Source: Clostridium sp. NkU-1 (GTDB lineage: Bacteria > Bacillota_A > Clostridia > Lachnospirales > Lachnospiraceae). From it: a stretch of DNA of 64,000 bases. A program made the translations under genes and the position numbers. This document shows, in pieces, positions 44,357-53,643 of the stretch. Every line of letters begins with the position of its first letter. Position 1 is the stretch's first letter. Below the pieces are notes generated by a model, which saw only the letters and a program-made list of their open reading frames with translations, did no database searches and was not told the origin of the DNA. The DNA lies in contig BBDR01000002.1 in the NCBI GenBank assembly GCA_001312405.1, positions 186,001 through 250,000 on the forward strand, in the 5' to 3' direction.

Positions 44357-45373
44357 ATGAGAAGAGCCTGTAATGATGAAACAGAGATGGTTTTGGCAGA
44401 AATGACAGAACAGCTGATTCGGGATCAGGTGATCTGGGGAGCCAGCCTGGGCTTTGTCAGTGATCAGGGAAGCCGCTTAAAGTACTACGGAAAGCAGGGA
44501 GCAATAGTTCCCTATTGTGACAGGAAGGTGGAAGCGGGTATGTATTATGATCTTGCTTCCATGACCAAGGTAATTGGAACGACCACCCGGATCCTTCAGC
44601 TGGTAGAAAAAGGAGCCATAAGCCTTACAACTCCGGTAAAAGAGATCCTGGGCAGGTTTTCCTATGAGGATGTCACGGTGGAACACCTGCTGCTTCATAC
44701 AAGCGGCCTTCCTGCCGAGATACGGAACAAAGAAAGCTGGAGCAGGGAAAATCTTCTGGAATATCTCTTCACCACACCAAGGGAAAGGGAAACCGGGGAA
44801 GGATTCCTGTATTCGGATGTGGGTTTTATCCTGCTGGGAAAGATCATTGAGAATCTGGACAAAACAACTCTTGAGGAAACATTCCAGGAGAATATTTTCC
44901 GTCCTCTTGGGATGATGGATACCTCCTATTTGATTCATGGCAGCAGGGAGCGCTGCATTCCAACGGAATGTACGGAGCAAAGGGGCTGCATCTGCGGAGA
45001 GGTTCATGACAAAAAGGCATATTTGCTTGGACAGTGCGGCAGTGCCGGTTTGTTTTCCGCATTGGAGGATGTGGCGAAATTTGTTAAGGCTTATCTGGAA
45101 CAATCCCGGCTTTTGTTTCGTGAGGAGACGTTTGAAAAACTTTGCAGCATCATAAGATTTGAACGCACTCTGGGCTGGAGCAAGGAGTATGGAAGGGATA
45201 CGCTTTATCATACCGGATTTACAGGAACCTCTGTTTTGATGGATTTAAAGGGAAGAAAAGGTTTCATTCTGCTGACGAACCGGATCCATCCCAGCCGGAA
45301 TAATCAGGAGTTCCTGAAGATGAGAAAGAAAATGAATGAAGTTTATCTGAATATGGATTTAATGAATTTATAA
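44357..45373 (+). CDS. Class C beta-lactamase-fold serine hydrolase (YbbE/AmpH-like)
   Basis: 338 residues, no clear signal peptide. Active-site motifs: SMTK (S-x-x-K, within YYDLASMTKVIGTT), YSD in place of Y-x-N (GFLYSDVGFI), and HTGFTG in place of K-T-G. HLLLHTSGLPAEI is also typical. Directly after murQ. In Bacillus, murQ operons also carry such a hydrolase gene, consistent with processing of cell-wall sugar compounds. A true beta-lactamase is less likely. Confidence 0.85.
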   Translation: MRRACNDETEMVLAEMTEQLIRDQVIWGASLGFVSDQGSRLKYYGKQGAIVPYCDRKVEAGMYYDLASMTKVIGTTTRILQLVEKGAISLTTPVKEILGRFSYEDVTVEHLLLHTSGLPAEIRNKESWSRENLLEYLFTTPRERETGEGFLYSDVGFILLGKIIENLDKTTLEETFQENIFRPLGMMDTSYLIHGSRERCIPTECTEQRGCICGEVHDKKAYLLGQCGSAGLFSALEDVAKFVKAYLEQSRLLFREETFEKLCSIIRFERTLGWSKEYGRDTLYHTGFTGTSVLMDLKGRKGFILLTNRIHPSRNNQEFLKMRKKMNEVYLNMDLMNL

Positions 45374-45379
45374 AAATGG

Positions 45380-45411
45380 AGGCGGCTCTTTCATAAAGGG
45401 CCGCCCCTTTG
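45380..45411 (+). terminator. Terminator of the PTS/murQ operon
   Basis: GGCGGC-CTTT pairs with AAAG-GCCGCC around a short loop, followed by CCTTTGA. Confidence 0.65.
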
Positions 45412-45553
45412 ACTCCTGCCATACTGATTAGCTTTTTCCCAAGGCTTCCCCCTGCGCTGAATAGCTGTACAAAAAAATCTGCTCCATAAATAATAAATTA
45501 ACATACTTTTTCTGCGTGTTTCTTCTGCATATTTCTTCAAATGACTTCAATAC

Positions 45554-45582
45554 TTGACTTTTTGTGACTTAATAGCTATAAT
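45554..45582 (+). promoter_or_regulatory. Promoter of the MFS exporter gene
   Basis: TTGACT at 45554-45559 and TATAAT at 45577-45582, spacer 17. Transcription would begin about 110 bases before the gene. Confidence 0.75.
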
Positions 45583-45607
45583 CAAACAGTTATATTTTTC
45601 GTACAGA

Positions 45608-45672
45608 GAACACGTATCGTGTTGATATAGAGGCGGAATTATTATTTTAAAATAATAATCCCGCCTCTATTT
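45608..45672 (+). promoter_or_regulatory. Leader hairpins before the MFS exporter, possible attenuator
   Basis: Downstream of the promoter, AACACG-TAT-CGTGTT (45609-45623) forms a small hairpin. A larger one follows: ATAGAGGCGG-ATTATTATT (from 45627) with AATAATAAT-CCGCCTCTAT (to 45670), then TTATATTT and GGAGG. A terminator-like stem between promoter and start codon suggests conditional readthrough. Confidence 0.55.
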
Positions 45673-45696
45673 ATATTTAAGGAGGCAAGTTACAAT

Positions 45697-47058
45697 ATGG
45701 ATAAAAACAAAACTTTTCACTTGTTTGGGGCGATAATCGCCGCAGGTATTTTAGCTTTTTCAGGAGTATTAATTGAAACGGCAATGAATGTAACATTCCC
45801 ATTGCTTATACAGGAGTTTCGTGTGACTACGTCAGGAATTCAATGGGTAACTACCATTTATTTGCTTATGATTTCCGTCATTGTTCCAATTTCCTCTTAT
45901 CTGAACCAGAACTTTTCAGCACGAAATTTATTTATCACAGCAAATCTGTTCTTTTTACTGGGAGTTTTGATAAACTGTTTTTCGGCGACATTTTCCCTGC
46001 TTTTGCTGGGGCGCTTGCTGCAAGGGGTGGGTACAGGCATAGGTCTTCCTCTTATGTTCCACATCATTCTCACAAAAGCTCCGGCTGAAAAGCGAGGAAT
46101 GATGATGGGAATTGGGACTCTGACAACTTCAATCGCTCCCGCCATTGGCCCCACTTACGGTGGACTTATTTCCAACCTGTTGGACTGGAGATATATTTAT
46201 ATTTTTTTGATTCCTCTTATGATTCTTTCCCTTGCTCTTGGTCTGTACTCTATTCCGAATGAGGTTACAAAAGAAAAGCAGCATCTGCATTTTCGCTGTG
46301 TTTTCTTTTTGGCCATTACCTTTACTTCCTTTATAATGGCTCTAAGTGCCGGATCAGGGATTGCTTTTGTGTTGTTTTTAGTAATTGGGTTTGGAAGTGC
46401 ACTTTTGTTTTTGTTGTTTAACCGCAAAACTCCTTTACTGCAAATATCGGTATTAAAAAACAGTAGATTTTCCGCATTTTTATTCAGCCTTCTTATATAT
46501 CAGGCTTTGTTGTTGGGGTTGTCTTTCGTTCTGCCAAATTATCTGCAAATTTCTGCCGGCTTTAGTTCATCTGCCGCAGGGGCCTTCATGTTTCCGGGTG
46601 CTTTGATGGGTGCTTTACTTGCTCCTCTTTCGGGGAGGCTATTAGATAGAATTGGTGCAAGCAAGCCTATTTTGACAGGCCTTTTTACAACCATGGTTGG
46701 GATAGCTATGCTTATTGCTCTGCTGCATACTAATTCGTTGGTGCTCCTCATAGGCGCTCACCTTATTCTAATGACAGGTCTTGGCCTTTCTTATAGCAAT
46801 CTGATGACCTGCAGTTTAAGCGCATTGCCGTCCAGTCAAATTTCAGATGGGAATGCCTTTGTAAATACGTTTCAGCAGTTTATAGGCGCTGTGGCTACAG
46901 CGCTGGTCGCCGCTATCTTTTCTTTTTTTCAAAATAAATATGGTTTTATTTCCGGTACTGCCTCCGGAGCATGGATTGTGCTTCTGATTTTCTCCTTATT
47001 ACTGGTAACAAGCACAATTGTTGCTTTTTCAGCATTGAAAAAGAAGAATTATGTTTAA
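45697..47058 (+). CDS. MFS multidrug exporter, DHA2 family
   Basis: 453 residues, intact, about 14 predicted membrane segments. Family features: N-terminal FSGVLIETAMNVTFPLLIQE, QWVTTIYLLMISVIVPISSY, LGRLLQGVGTGIGLPLMF and motif C TTSIAPAIGPTYGG. Related exporters (LmrB, MdeA types) export lincosamides and other drugs. RBS AAGGAGGCAA. It stands alone behind its own promoter and leader hairpin. Confidence 0.9.
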   Translation: MDKNKTFHLFGAIIAAGILAFSGVLIETAMNVTFPLLIQEFRVTTSGIQWVTTIYLLMISVIVPISSYLNQNFSARNLFITANLFFLLGVLINCFSATFSLLLLGRLLQGVGTGIGLPLMFHIILTKAPAEKRGMMMGIGTLTTSIAPAIGPTYGGLISNLLDWRYIYIFLIPLMILSLALGLYSIPNEVTKEKQHLHFRCVFFLAITFTSFIMALSAGSGIAFVLFLVIGFGSALLFLLFNRKTPLLQISVLKNSRFSAFLFSLLIYQALLLGLSFVLPNYLQISAGFSSSAAGAFMFPGALMGALLAPLSGRLLDRIGASKPILTGLFTTMVGIAMLIALLHTNSLVLLIGAHLILMTGLGLSYSNLMTCSLSALPSSQISDGNAFVNTFQQFIGAVATALVAAIFSFFQNKYGFISGTASGAWIVLLIFSLLLVTSTIVAFSALKKKNYV

Positions 47059-47236
47059 ATTTTTTTGTTTCCTTTTAAGCCTATAAACAGTCCGTTTGAC
47101 GGTCTGTATGTGGAAAGATCCCATCTGCATCTGCCAAAAGTGAGTATGTTGTTTATTTCAGTAAATATTTGAAATAATAGATACTAGCGTAAGCTGGATA
47201 TTAAAGTGATAATCAATAAACAGAAAGGCAGATGTT

Positions 47237-47860
47237 ATGGCAGAGGAAAATAATAATAAGGAAGAACTGTTCCGGCAGATGGATTATCATTTGCTTCATG
47301 ACGAACACCCATCGGAATATTTAGAACAGATCAGCAGGGAACCGTGGTTTTTGGACTACCCGTTTTCCATGCTGGGCAGGATGAAGGAAACCCCGCAGTC
47401 AAAACGATATCATCCGGAAGGAAGCGTATGGAATCATACGATGATGGTAGTAGATCAGGCGGCGGAACAGAAGGAAAAGAGTAAGGATGCCCGCACCTTC
47501 ATGTGGGCGGCTTTGCTTCATGATATCGGCAAACCGGCGGTGACAAAAATCAGAAAAGAGAAAATTACCGCATATAATCATGATGCAGAGGGAGAACATC
47601 TCACAGAGGATTTTTTGTCCTGTTTTTCCGGCGATGCTAAGTGGATCGGGACAGTGGCAAAACTGGTTCGGTATCATATGCACATTCTGTATGTGACAGG
47701 CGGGCTTCCTTTCGGCGATATTGATGGTATGAAGCGGGAGACAGATATCAATGAAGTTGCACTGCTGGGGCTTTGTGACCGGATCGGAAGGGGCGGAAGC
47801 GTTCCGGAAGATGAAACAAAGGCGGTCAGACAATTTCTGAAGAAAATGCGGAATATGTGA
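47237..47860 (+). CDS. HD-domain phosphohydrolase
   Basis: 207 residues, intact. EGSVWNHTMMVVDQA, AALLHDIGKPAVTKI and VRYHMHILYV supply the H...HD...H metal site, as in the HD domain of bacterial CCA-adding enzymes. N-terminal DEHPSEYLEQISREPWF resembles that subfamily. RBS GAAAGGC. Substrate probably a nucleotide or 2',3'-cyclic phosphate; unproven. Confidence 0.8.
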   Translation: MAEENNNKEELFRQMDYHLLHDEHPSEYLEQISREPWFLDYPFSMLGRMKETPQSKRYHPEGSVWNHTMMVVDQAAEQKEKSKDARTFMWAALLHDIGKPAVTKIRKEKITAYNHDAEGEHLTEDFLSCFSGDAKWIGTVAKLVRYHMHILYVTGGLPFGDIDGMKRETDINEVALLGLCDRIGRGGSVPEDETKAVRQFLKKMRNM

Positions 47861-47935
47861 AATTGTGATACCTTCCTTGAGTCTCTTGTGATTAGTTGAA
47901 TCATTAATTTCATTCAGGAGGAAACGAGGCTTATT

Positions 47936-48911
47936 ATGAAAGTAAATTATGGAATTATTTCAACGGCTGCATCGGGAAACGCTTTCTCGGTGCGGTGAGG
48001 GGCAATGGAGGATCGGTGATTGCGGCGGCATCAAGGTCACTGGACAGGGCAAGGGCGTTTTGTCAGGAAAATAATATCGGGAAGGCTTATGGTTCCTATA
48101 AAGAACTTTATCAGGACCGGAAATCACTGCTGTGTATATTGCCACAGTAAACCGGGAGCATTTTTATGAAATGAAGGAGGCTTTAAATTACGGTAAGCAT
48201 GTGCTTTGTGAGAAACCGTTTACACTCTCAAGACAGCAGGCAAAAGAAATCTTTCAGCTGGCAAAGGAAAAGGGACTGTTTGTGATGGAAATGCAAAAGA
48301 GCCTTTTTCTCCCTGTCACTGAACTGATTAAAACGTATATTGATTCAGGAATGTTAGGAAAACTCCATCAAGTGAATATGAGTGCATCCTTTCAAAGCCC
48401 GAAGGCTTCATGGATGCACGAAAAGGATCAGGGGGGAGTTGTTTATGGCAGCGCTTCCTATACCTTTGAATATCTCGATTATCTGCTGGAGCCTGCCGAT
48501 GTAATCGTGCAGGCACTGGGGACCAGGGGGAAAACCGGAGTGCAGGACTCTGTCAGCCTTAATATAAAAATGGATGATGTTTTGATCAGCAGCCGTATTT
48601 CCATGCGTGGTCCAGCGGAAAGTTTTGCAGTTTTTTATTTTGAGAAGGGGTTTATAAAGACCAATGAATACTGGAAAGCGGACCGCTGTGAAATACATAC
48701 CGGCCAGGGCGTTGAGCTGATTGAGAAAACGGTTGATTTTGAAATGAAATATGAGGCAGCACATGGGGAAGCATGCATCAGACAGGGCCTGACGGAGAGC
48801 CCGGTTATGACTGCTGAAAGAACACTTCGCTGCTGTGGGCTTGTGGATCAGGTAGTGGAATCCTTAGACAGACAGCAGGGGAGAGCAGACTCCTATGCAT
48901 GCATTGATTAA
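47936..48911 (+). CDS. Gfo/Idh/MocA-family oxidoreductase (frameshifted)
   Basis: 325 residues when corrected. Rossmann start VNYGIISTAAIGKRFLGAVR, EITAVYIATVNREHFYEMKE and the family motif VLCEKPFTLS; C-terminal substrate domain with GGVVYGSASYTFEYLDYLL. Missing bases near 47972 (A) and 48118 (C). NAD(P)-dependent sugar or polyol dehydrogenase; substrate unknown. RBS AGGAGGAAAC. Confidence 0.88.
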
Positions 48912-48927
48912 TTTTATTATACAAAAA

Positions 48928-48982
48928 TACCCTGATAGTTAAGCACAGCCTATATTTCTGTGTTCAGCTATCAGGGTTTTGT
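48928..48982 (+). terminator. Rho-independent terminator
   Basis: CCCTGATAG pairs with CTATCAGGG, with inner pairing AAGCACAG/CTGTGTT, followed by TTTTG. Confidence 0.75.
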
Positions 48983-49047
48983 TGTGTTTATTTATGATAA
49001 ATGCTATGATAAAAAGAATTAAAATAAACGCATAAAAGGGGACAGTT

Positions 49048-49759
49048 ATGAAGTTAATTCTAATAAGACACGGAGAACCGGACTATTCCATTGACTCTCT
49101 CACAGAAAAAGGCTGGAGAGAGGCTGATTTGCTTTCTCAAAGGGTCAGTAAGCTTTCTGTTTCCGCTTTTTACTGCTCACCTCTTGGAAGAGCAAATGAT
49201 ACTGCAAAAGCAACACTGCAGGCATTCCATGCCGAAGCGGAGATATTGCCATGGCTTAGAGAATTCCATGCGCCGGTTAATAACGGGGCTAGTGAAGCAA
49301 AAACCATACCCTGGGATTTTATGCCAGGATACTGGACAAACCAGAAGGAGCTTTATGACAGAGACTTATGGTTTGAAAATGAGAGAATGAAAACAGGGCC
49401 TGTAAAAGAAGAGTATGAAAAGGTAGCTGCCGGTCTTGATGGAATTTTAAAGAAGCATGGATATCAGAGGGAAGGCGGAATGTACCGGGCTGTACCGGGA
49501 AGTGATGACACCGTCGTCCTGTTCTGTCATTTTGGCGTGATCTGTGTTATGCTGTCTCATCTGCTGGGAATGCCGGCCCCATTGCTGTGGCAGGGCTTTT
49601 TTTCTGCCGCCTTCATCGGTCACTACACTGGAGACGGAGGAGAGAATAGAGGATGAGGCTTATTTCCGGTGCAGGGGAATGGGGGATACGTCTCATTTAT
49701 ATGCGGCAGACGAGCCGGTCTCAAACGCAGGCTTTTTCCCAAGAGAAGCTGGCCGGTAA
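49048..49759 (+). CDS. Histidine phosphatase family protein (frameshifted)
   Basis: 236 residues when corrected. Catalytic RHG in LILIRHGEPDYS, YCSPLGRANDTA and second His in VVLFCHFGVICV. The T7 run at 49597-49603 must be read as T6, giving QGFFLPPSSVTTLETEE and a full C terminus ending at TAA 49757. RBS AAAGGGGAC. Substrate unknown. Confidence 0.85.
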
Positions 49760-49885
49760 CTGTAAATCACATAAGGAGATTTGCAGGATCCCGTGCAAAC
49801 ATCATAATAGCTGAGCCTGGCATGTGGGCAGCCGGACGGCTGGGGTAAGGCATGGCGTTGTCTTTCCGGAAAGAACTTGGAATGA

Positions 49886-50473
49886 ATAACTTATTCCGAG
49901 CAAAATATATCGACAGTATATTCTGTTAACAATGACAATGGGTTTGCATTTTACTATGTCAAAAATAGTCCGGACAGTGCAACTATGGCAGGCGGAACTT
50001 ATTGCTCTGAGAGTGAACTCGATTCTATAAAAGGCTATTATGCAGACATAGCTAATTACGATACACAAAATATCGTGTGCAAATATGCGGTCTACACTGA
50101 TGGTGAGCAATGGTCAGGCAAACGGCACGACTCCCCATACATCAATATCGAAAAAACAGTCACATTAAACTCTGGAACTTTTGAAAGACTACGCTAAATG
50201 TTTGATGATGAACAAGGGCTTGTGCGCGTTGATATTCTTCAAAAGTATGATGAAATTGACGAAGCAGCGGTTGCCGGTACACCCATCTTCGGATATGATG
50301 AACGAGAACTTTATGTTTATAGTAAAGATAAAATGGCGTTCAGGCATATTTATCTTGTTTTAATTGATGGGCAGGTATATGCCGTAGAAGGGTCAGGTTC
50401 TGGTTATATAAATGGCTATCCGTTAACTAACGATATAAATCAATACATAATAGACAATGTTTTTACGTCTTAA
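49886..50473 (+). pseudogene. Unknown protein interrupted by an in-frame TAA, no start
   Basis: A single frame encodes ISTVYSVNNDNGFAFYYVKN, YCSESELDSIKGYYADIANY, then TAA at 50195-50197, then MFDDEQGLVRVDILQKYDEI and YVYSKDKMAFRHIYLVLIDG. Composition is coding-like on both sides of the stop. No upstream start with a ribosome-binding site exists, so the 5' end is lost. The protein family is not recognised; the Tyr/Asp-rich style suggests a secreted protein. Confidence 0.45.
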
Positions 50474-50773
50474 AGATATAATTAAGTGGATACCTCATAT
50501 GGAGTATCTGTTTTGTCGTTATTGGTTCACCGCCTCCGGCATTGATCCCTTTCATCTGGATATTGGTAAATTAGTTCATCATAAGCCTGAAGGGGAACTG
50601 AATAGGGAGGGAAACGGAAGGAGGAGAATATAAAGGAAAGATGAAAGGGACTGTAAGATACGGTTCCTTTTTGGCTTTAAAAGAATATTGTATATGAGAC
50701 AAAAGCGCCTTATATACCGTAAAATAGATGAAGCGTTATAGGGAAAACTAAAACTGCTAAAACGGAATACGTA

Positions 50774-50802
50774 TTGACATGGAATTTTGTTAAACTTATA
50801 AT
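50774..50802 (+). promoter_or_regulatory. Strong sigma-A promoter of the LytTR/GHKL system
   Basis: Perfect TTGACA at 50774-50779 and TATAAT at 50797-50802, spacer 17. It gives a leader of about 270 bases containing the tandem repeats. Confidence 0.8.
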
Positions 50803-50900
50803 GGTATCATTAATTTGGTGCATGGAAATTTATGGAAACAGGCAGTTGTGCCGATAATTAAATTAACAAGAAATGCCGAATTAATTTTAGATAAATGAGT

Positions 50901-50991
50901 GTTGTTCTGGTCCATGATTTGTTCTAATCTATGATTTGTTCTAATCTGTGATTTGTTCTGGTCTATGGTTTGTTTTGGTCTACGATATGTT
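50901..50991. repeat. Tandem 17-bp repeats in the leader of the two-component system
   Basis: About five imperfect units of GATTTGTTCTAATCTAT, beginning at 50916 with a partial unit before it and a decayed unit at the end. Variation is mainly AATCT versus GGTCT. Units abut without unique spacers. Confidence 0.75.
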
Positions 50992-51081
50992 AAGAAATGA
51001 CTGCCATAAAGTTATTTACAGCTTGACGGAAAAAATGTCCTGCAGGCTGGCAGGGCAGGAAAGTTTTATTTACAGGGGAAA

Positions 51082-51803
51082 ATGATTGTGATTGAGATAG
51101 CTATTTGTGATGATGAGCTTTACTTGCTGAGAGAGTTGGAGGAATGCTTACTTGAACTTGGGAAGGATGCCGGAATTCAAGTAGAAGTGGAATGTTATGA
51201 AGATGGAGGTGATTTGGTTAATGCGGTAACCGGAGGAAAGCGGTATGATATAATCTATCTGGATGTGCGGATGAAATATATGGATGGTCTGGAAGCGGCG
51301 TATAAAATACGAGAAATTGACCGTATGGTTCAGATGGTGTATGTAACATCCCATGATGGTTATATGAAAGAAACCTTCCGGGCAGCTCCAATTGGATTTC
51401 TTACAAAGCCTATAAAAAAAGAAAGAATTTGAAGAAACTTTTTATCGTGTTTTAAGAATTGTGCAAGAACAGGATTCGTATTATCGTTTCCGGTATATGA
51501 AGTCGGATTATAAAGTGGCAATACGTGATATTCTGTATTTTGAAAGCAAGCTTCGAGTGGCGGAAATTGTTTTGCAGAATGGCCGCTTAAAAGAATATAA
51601 AGCCTTGAATAAGATAGAAAAAAAGTCTGGATCAAGGCAAGGGGAGATTTTTACGGATACATAAGTCTTATCTGGTAAATTACCAGCATGTTATCCGAAT
51701 GGGGTATGAAGAGGTTGAAATGCCGAATGGAATCATTTTACCGTTAAGCAGGGCGTATAAAAAAACGGTGGATGATAAATTGAGGCAGTTCAAAAAGAGG
51801 TGA
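51082..51803 (+). CDS. LytTR-family response regulator (AgrA-like, frameshifted)
   Basis: 239 residues when corrected. Receiver domain: IAICDDELYLLRELEE, phosphorylated Asp in DIIYLDVRMKYMDGLEAA, YVTSHDGYMKETFRA, conserved Lys in FLTKPIKK. C-terminal LytTR DNA-binding domain: YFESKLRVAEIVLQNG, FLRIHKSYLVNYQHVIRMG, MPNGIILPLSRAYKK. Extra A in the runs 51414-51420 and 51618-51624 break the frame. The sensor kinase gene follows three bases later. Regulators of this type control peptide-quorum and bacteriocin-type loci. Confidence 0.88.
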
Positions 51804-51806
51804 AAA

Positions 51807-53108
51807 ATGAATACAGTTAAAATGATGTTTACAAGTTTAAGCTTGTCGTTGTTTTCTACACTTTTACTGAAAGTGTATCTGGATATTTTTCTTGTAAAGA
51901 AGAGCCGATATGTGCGGCTGGTCGGCTGGTCTCTTTTTTTCCTTTGGCAGTTTGGCATTAATACGAAAGTGGTATTTTTTTCATCCGGTAATAAACCTGA
52001 TGATATCATTAACGACAATTTTGATAGTTGGTATTATTTCTTATGAAGGGATATTGTGGAAGCGGTGTATATTCCCCATTACATTCGTAATGATGTGGAT
52101 GCTTTTGGAGGGAATGGGAGAAGCTGGCTATGTGTTTCTGAATAATGGGCAAAGTCCGCCATTTATCCTTAATTCTATTTTTGCAAAATTTTTACTGTTT
52201 TTAGCAGTAATGGGAATCCGCTGGTTCATGAACCGCCATGGAGGCGGAAGGATGCCCTATAGCGGAGGTGCCTATTTAACCTTATTTCTTCTATCAGGAC
52301 TGGTCCTGTATCCTGTATTTTACATGTTAGTAGAAACATCGGATAGAAAAGGAACGGATGCCTTTGGCTGGCTGCTGATGGCAGGATTGATATTAACAAT
52401 TATGAATCTATCCATCTATCCAATTTATTTAAGATTAGTTGAAACGATTCAGGTGAAGAAAAATGCCCATATGTATGTAAAGCAATTGGAATACTATGGA
52501 AGGCAGCATGATTTGGAGAAAGCAGCATCGGCAGAAATACAGGAAATGAAGCACGATATGAAACAGCGCCTGATCTATTTGCAAGAGCTTGTGAAATCCG
52601 GCCAAAAAGAAAACTATTAACAACTTTAGAAAATTTGATAGGTAAATCAGGGAGCATTGGGCGATTGGAGTCAAAAACCGGAAGTTTGATTATCGATGCT
52701 ATGGTGAACCATGTATGGGAAAAAACCTGTAAAAAGGGGATTCTTTTGCATACAAAGCTTCAAGTGCCTCGGGTTATGAACATAAAAGATGAAGATTTGG
52801 GGGTATTGCTGGGAAATGCTTTCGATAATGCGGTAGAGGCCTCTGAATATGTAGAAAAGGGTAAGGGAGAAATCTGGATAGAGATAACCCATGAAAAAGG
52901 TTATTTGTATATCTTTGTCAGAAACCGCTATCAGGGGAAAATAGAGCATATTAAGGGACACAGACTGGTAAGCCGGAAAGAAGAGGCTTTTCATGGCTGG
53001 GGGATATATTCGATGGAGAAGATCGCAAAAAAATATCATGGGCATATGGAACTGAATTGGGAGGAAGATATATTTTCACTGGAAACCATATTATATGATG
53101 ATATATAG
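51807..53108 (+). CDS. GHKL-type sensor histidine kinase (AgrC-like, frameshifted)
   Basis: About 433 residues. The N-terminal half is polytopic (five to six membrane segments including TILIVGIISYEGILW, FLLFLAVMGIRWFM and LTLFLLSGLVLYPVFYML). It is followed by a coiled-coil dimerisation region with the likely phospho-His in EMKHDMKQRLIYL and a GHKL ATPase with N-box LLGNAFDNAVEAS and WGIYSMEKIAKKYHG. Breaks: T7 at 51975-51981 (should be T6) and a missing T near 52609. This is the architecture of peptide-sensing AgrC-type kinases. Confidence 0.85.
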
Positions 53109-53138
53109 TTAAAATTAATAAAAAAGAAAGATTGTATG

Positions 53139-53190
53139 AAAGATAAGATGACATTGGAGCATAAACCGGATGTCATTTTGTCTTTTTTAT
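53139..53190 (+). terminator. Terminator after the two-component system
   Basis: AGATAAGATGACAT pairs with ATGTCATTTTGTCT (two mismatches), followed by TTTTTT. The next gene therefore has its own promoter. Confidence 0.65.
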
Positions 53191-53251
53191 TGGGTACATG
53201 GGGATGCTGCAAAAGGCTTTTTTTTCATTATTATTTTTTAAATGGCATGTC

Positions 53252-53317
53252 TAATTATTACATATAAACCGTTAATAATTACATAACGAAAAAAAATGGC
53301 GAAAACTGTAGTATATT
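53252..53317 (+). promoter_or_regulatory. Candidate LytTR-controlled promoter region of the autoinducer gene
   Basis: A perfect inverted repeat TAATTATTA / TAATAATTA (53252-53260, 53273-53281) overlaps ACCGTTAAT (53268-53276), which fits the published AgrA/LytTR half-site consensus [TA][AC][CA]GTTN[AG][TG]. A TATATT box lies at 53312-53317 with no recognisable -35, as expected for an activator-dependent promoter. A second half-site at LytTR spacing is poor. Confidence 0.4.
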
Positions 53318-53344
53318 GTAATAAAACAAAGGGGAGGCGATTTT

Positions 53345-53507
53345 TTGGGGGTCATGAAAAAGTTAAAAAAGAGTCATTCGGTGTTTGATTTTTTTGATTT
53401 TGCCGGTAATTCGTTTTAGTGTAAACGGCTGCTGCTGGATATTTCATCAGCTAAAGATGACAATGGATGTTAGAAAGTTTAAGTTTTATCCATACTTAAG
53501 ATTTTAA
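53345..53507 (+). CDS. AgrD-like cyclic-lactone autoinducer precursor (hidden by a T7 run)
   Basis: As written, the frame stops after MKKLKKSHSVFDFFDFAGNSF. Reading the T7 run at 53389-53395 as T6 gives a 53-residue peptide: basic amphipathic N terminus, hydrophobic FLILPVIRFSV, then NGCCWIFHQ and a charged tail MDVRKFKFY, stop at 53505-53507. Basic leader, Cys followed by four to five mostly hydrophobic residues, and a polar tail are the layout of AgrD precursors. The TTG at 53345 lies seven bases after GGAGG (53333-53337) and is the likely start; the ATG at 53354 is the alternative. No agrB protease gene is visible in the window. Confidence 0.55.
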
Positions 53508-53643
53508 GAAAGTGGATAAATAAGAAAGTGATATGAATGTTGTTTAATAAACAGGTTAATGATTTTGACTGCATTACACAGAACAAAATTCTGAGAATAG
53601 AACAAACAAGAAAAGACCATAAAATAAAGGTGTGTAAGAATTT

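Larger units (their letters stand above)
50474..51081. other. Upstream region of the two-component system
   Basis: No gene seen. It holds the promoter at 50774-50802 and the tandem repeats at 50901-50991. A weak hairpin at about 50489-50508 (GATAC/GTATC) precedes TGTTTTG. Confidence 0.45.

Noticed and set aside
44477..45211. 244-residue minus-strand open frame opposite the serine hydrolase
   Set aside because: The plus strand has clear active-site motifs and a coupled start; the antisense frame has no recognisable features.
44357..45373. Beta-lactamase conferring antibiotic resistance
   Set aside because: Y-x-N reads YSD and K-T-G reads HTG, there is no secretion signal, and the gene is embedded in a murQ operon.
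50901..50991. CRISPR array
   Set aside because: The 17-bp units are directly adjacent with no unique spacers, and no cas genes are nearby.
53354..53419. 21-residue peptide as written (ending DFAGNSF)
   Set aside because: It has no leader, core or tail features; the frame-corrected version gives a recognisable autoinducer layout.
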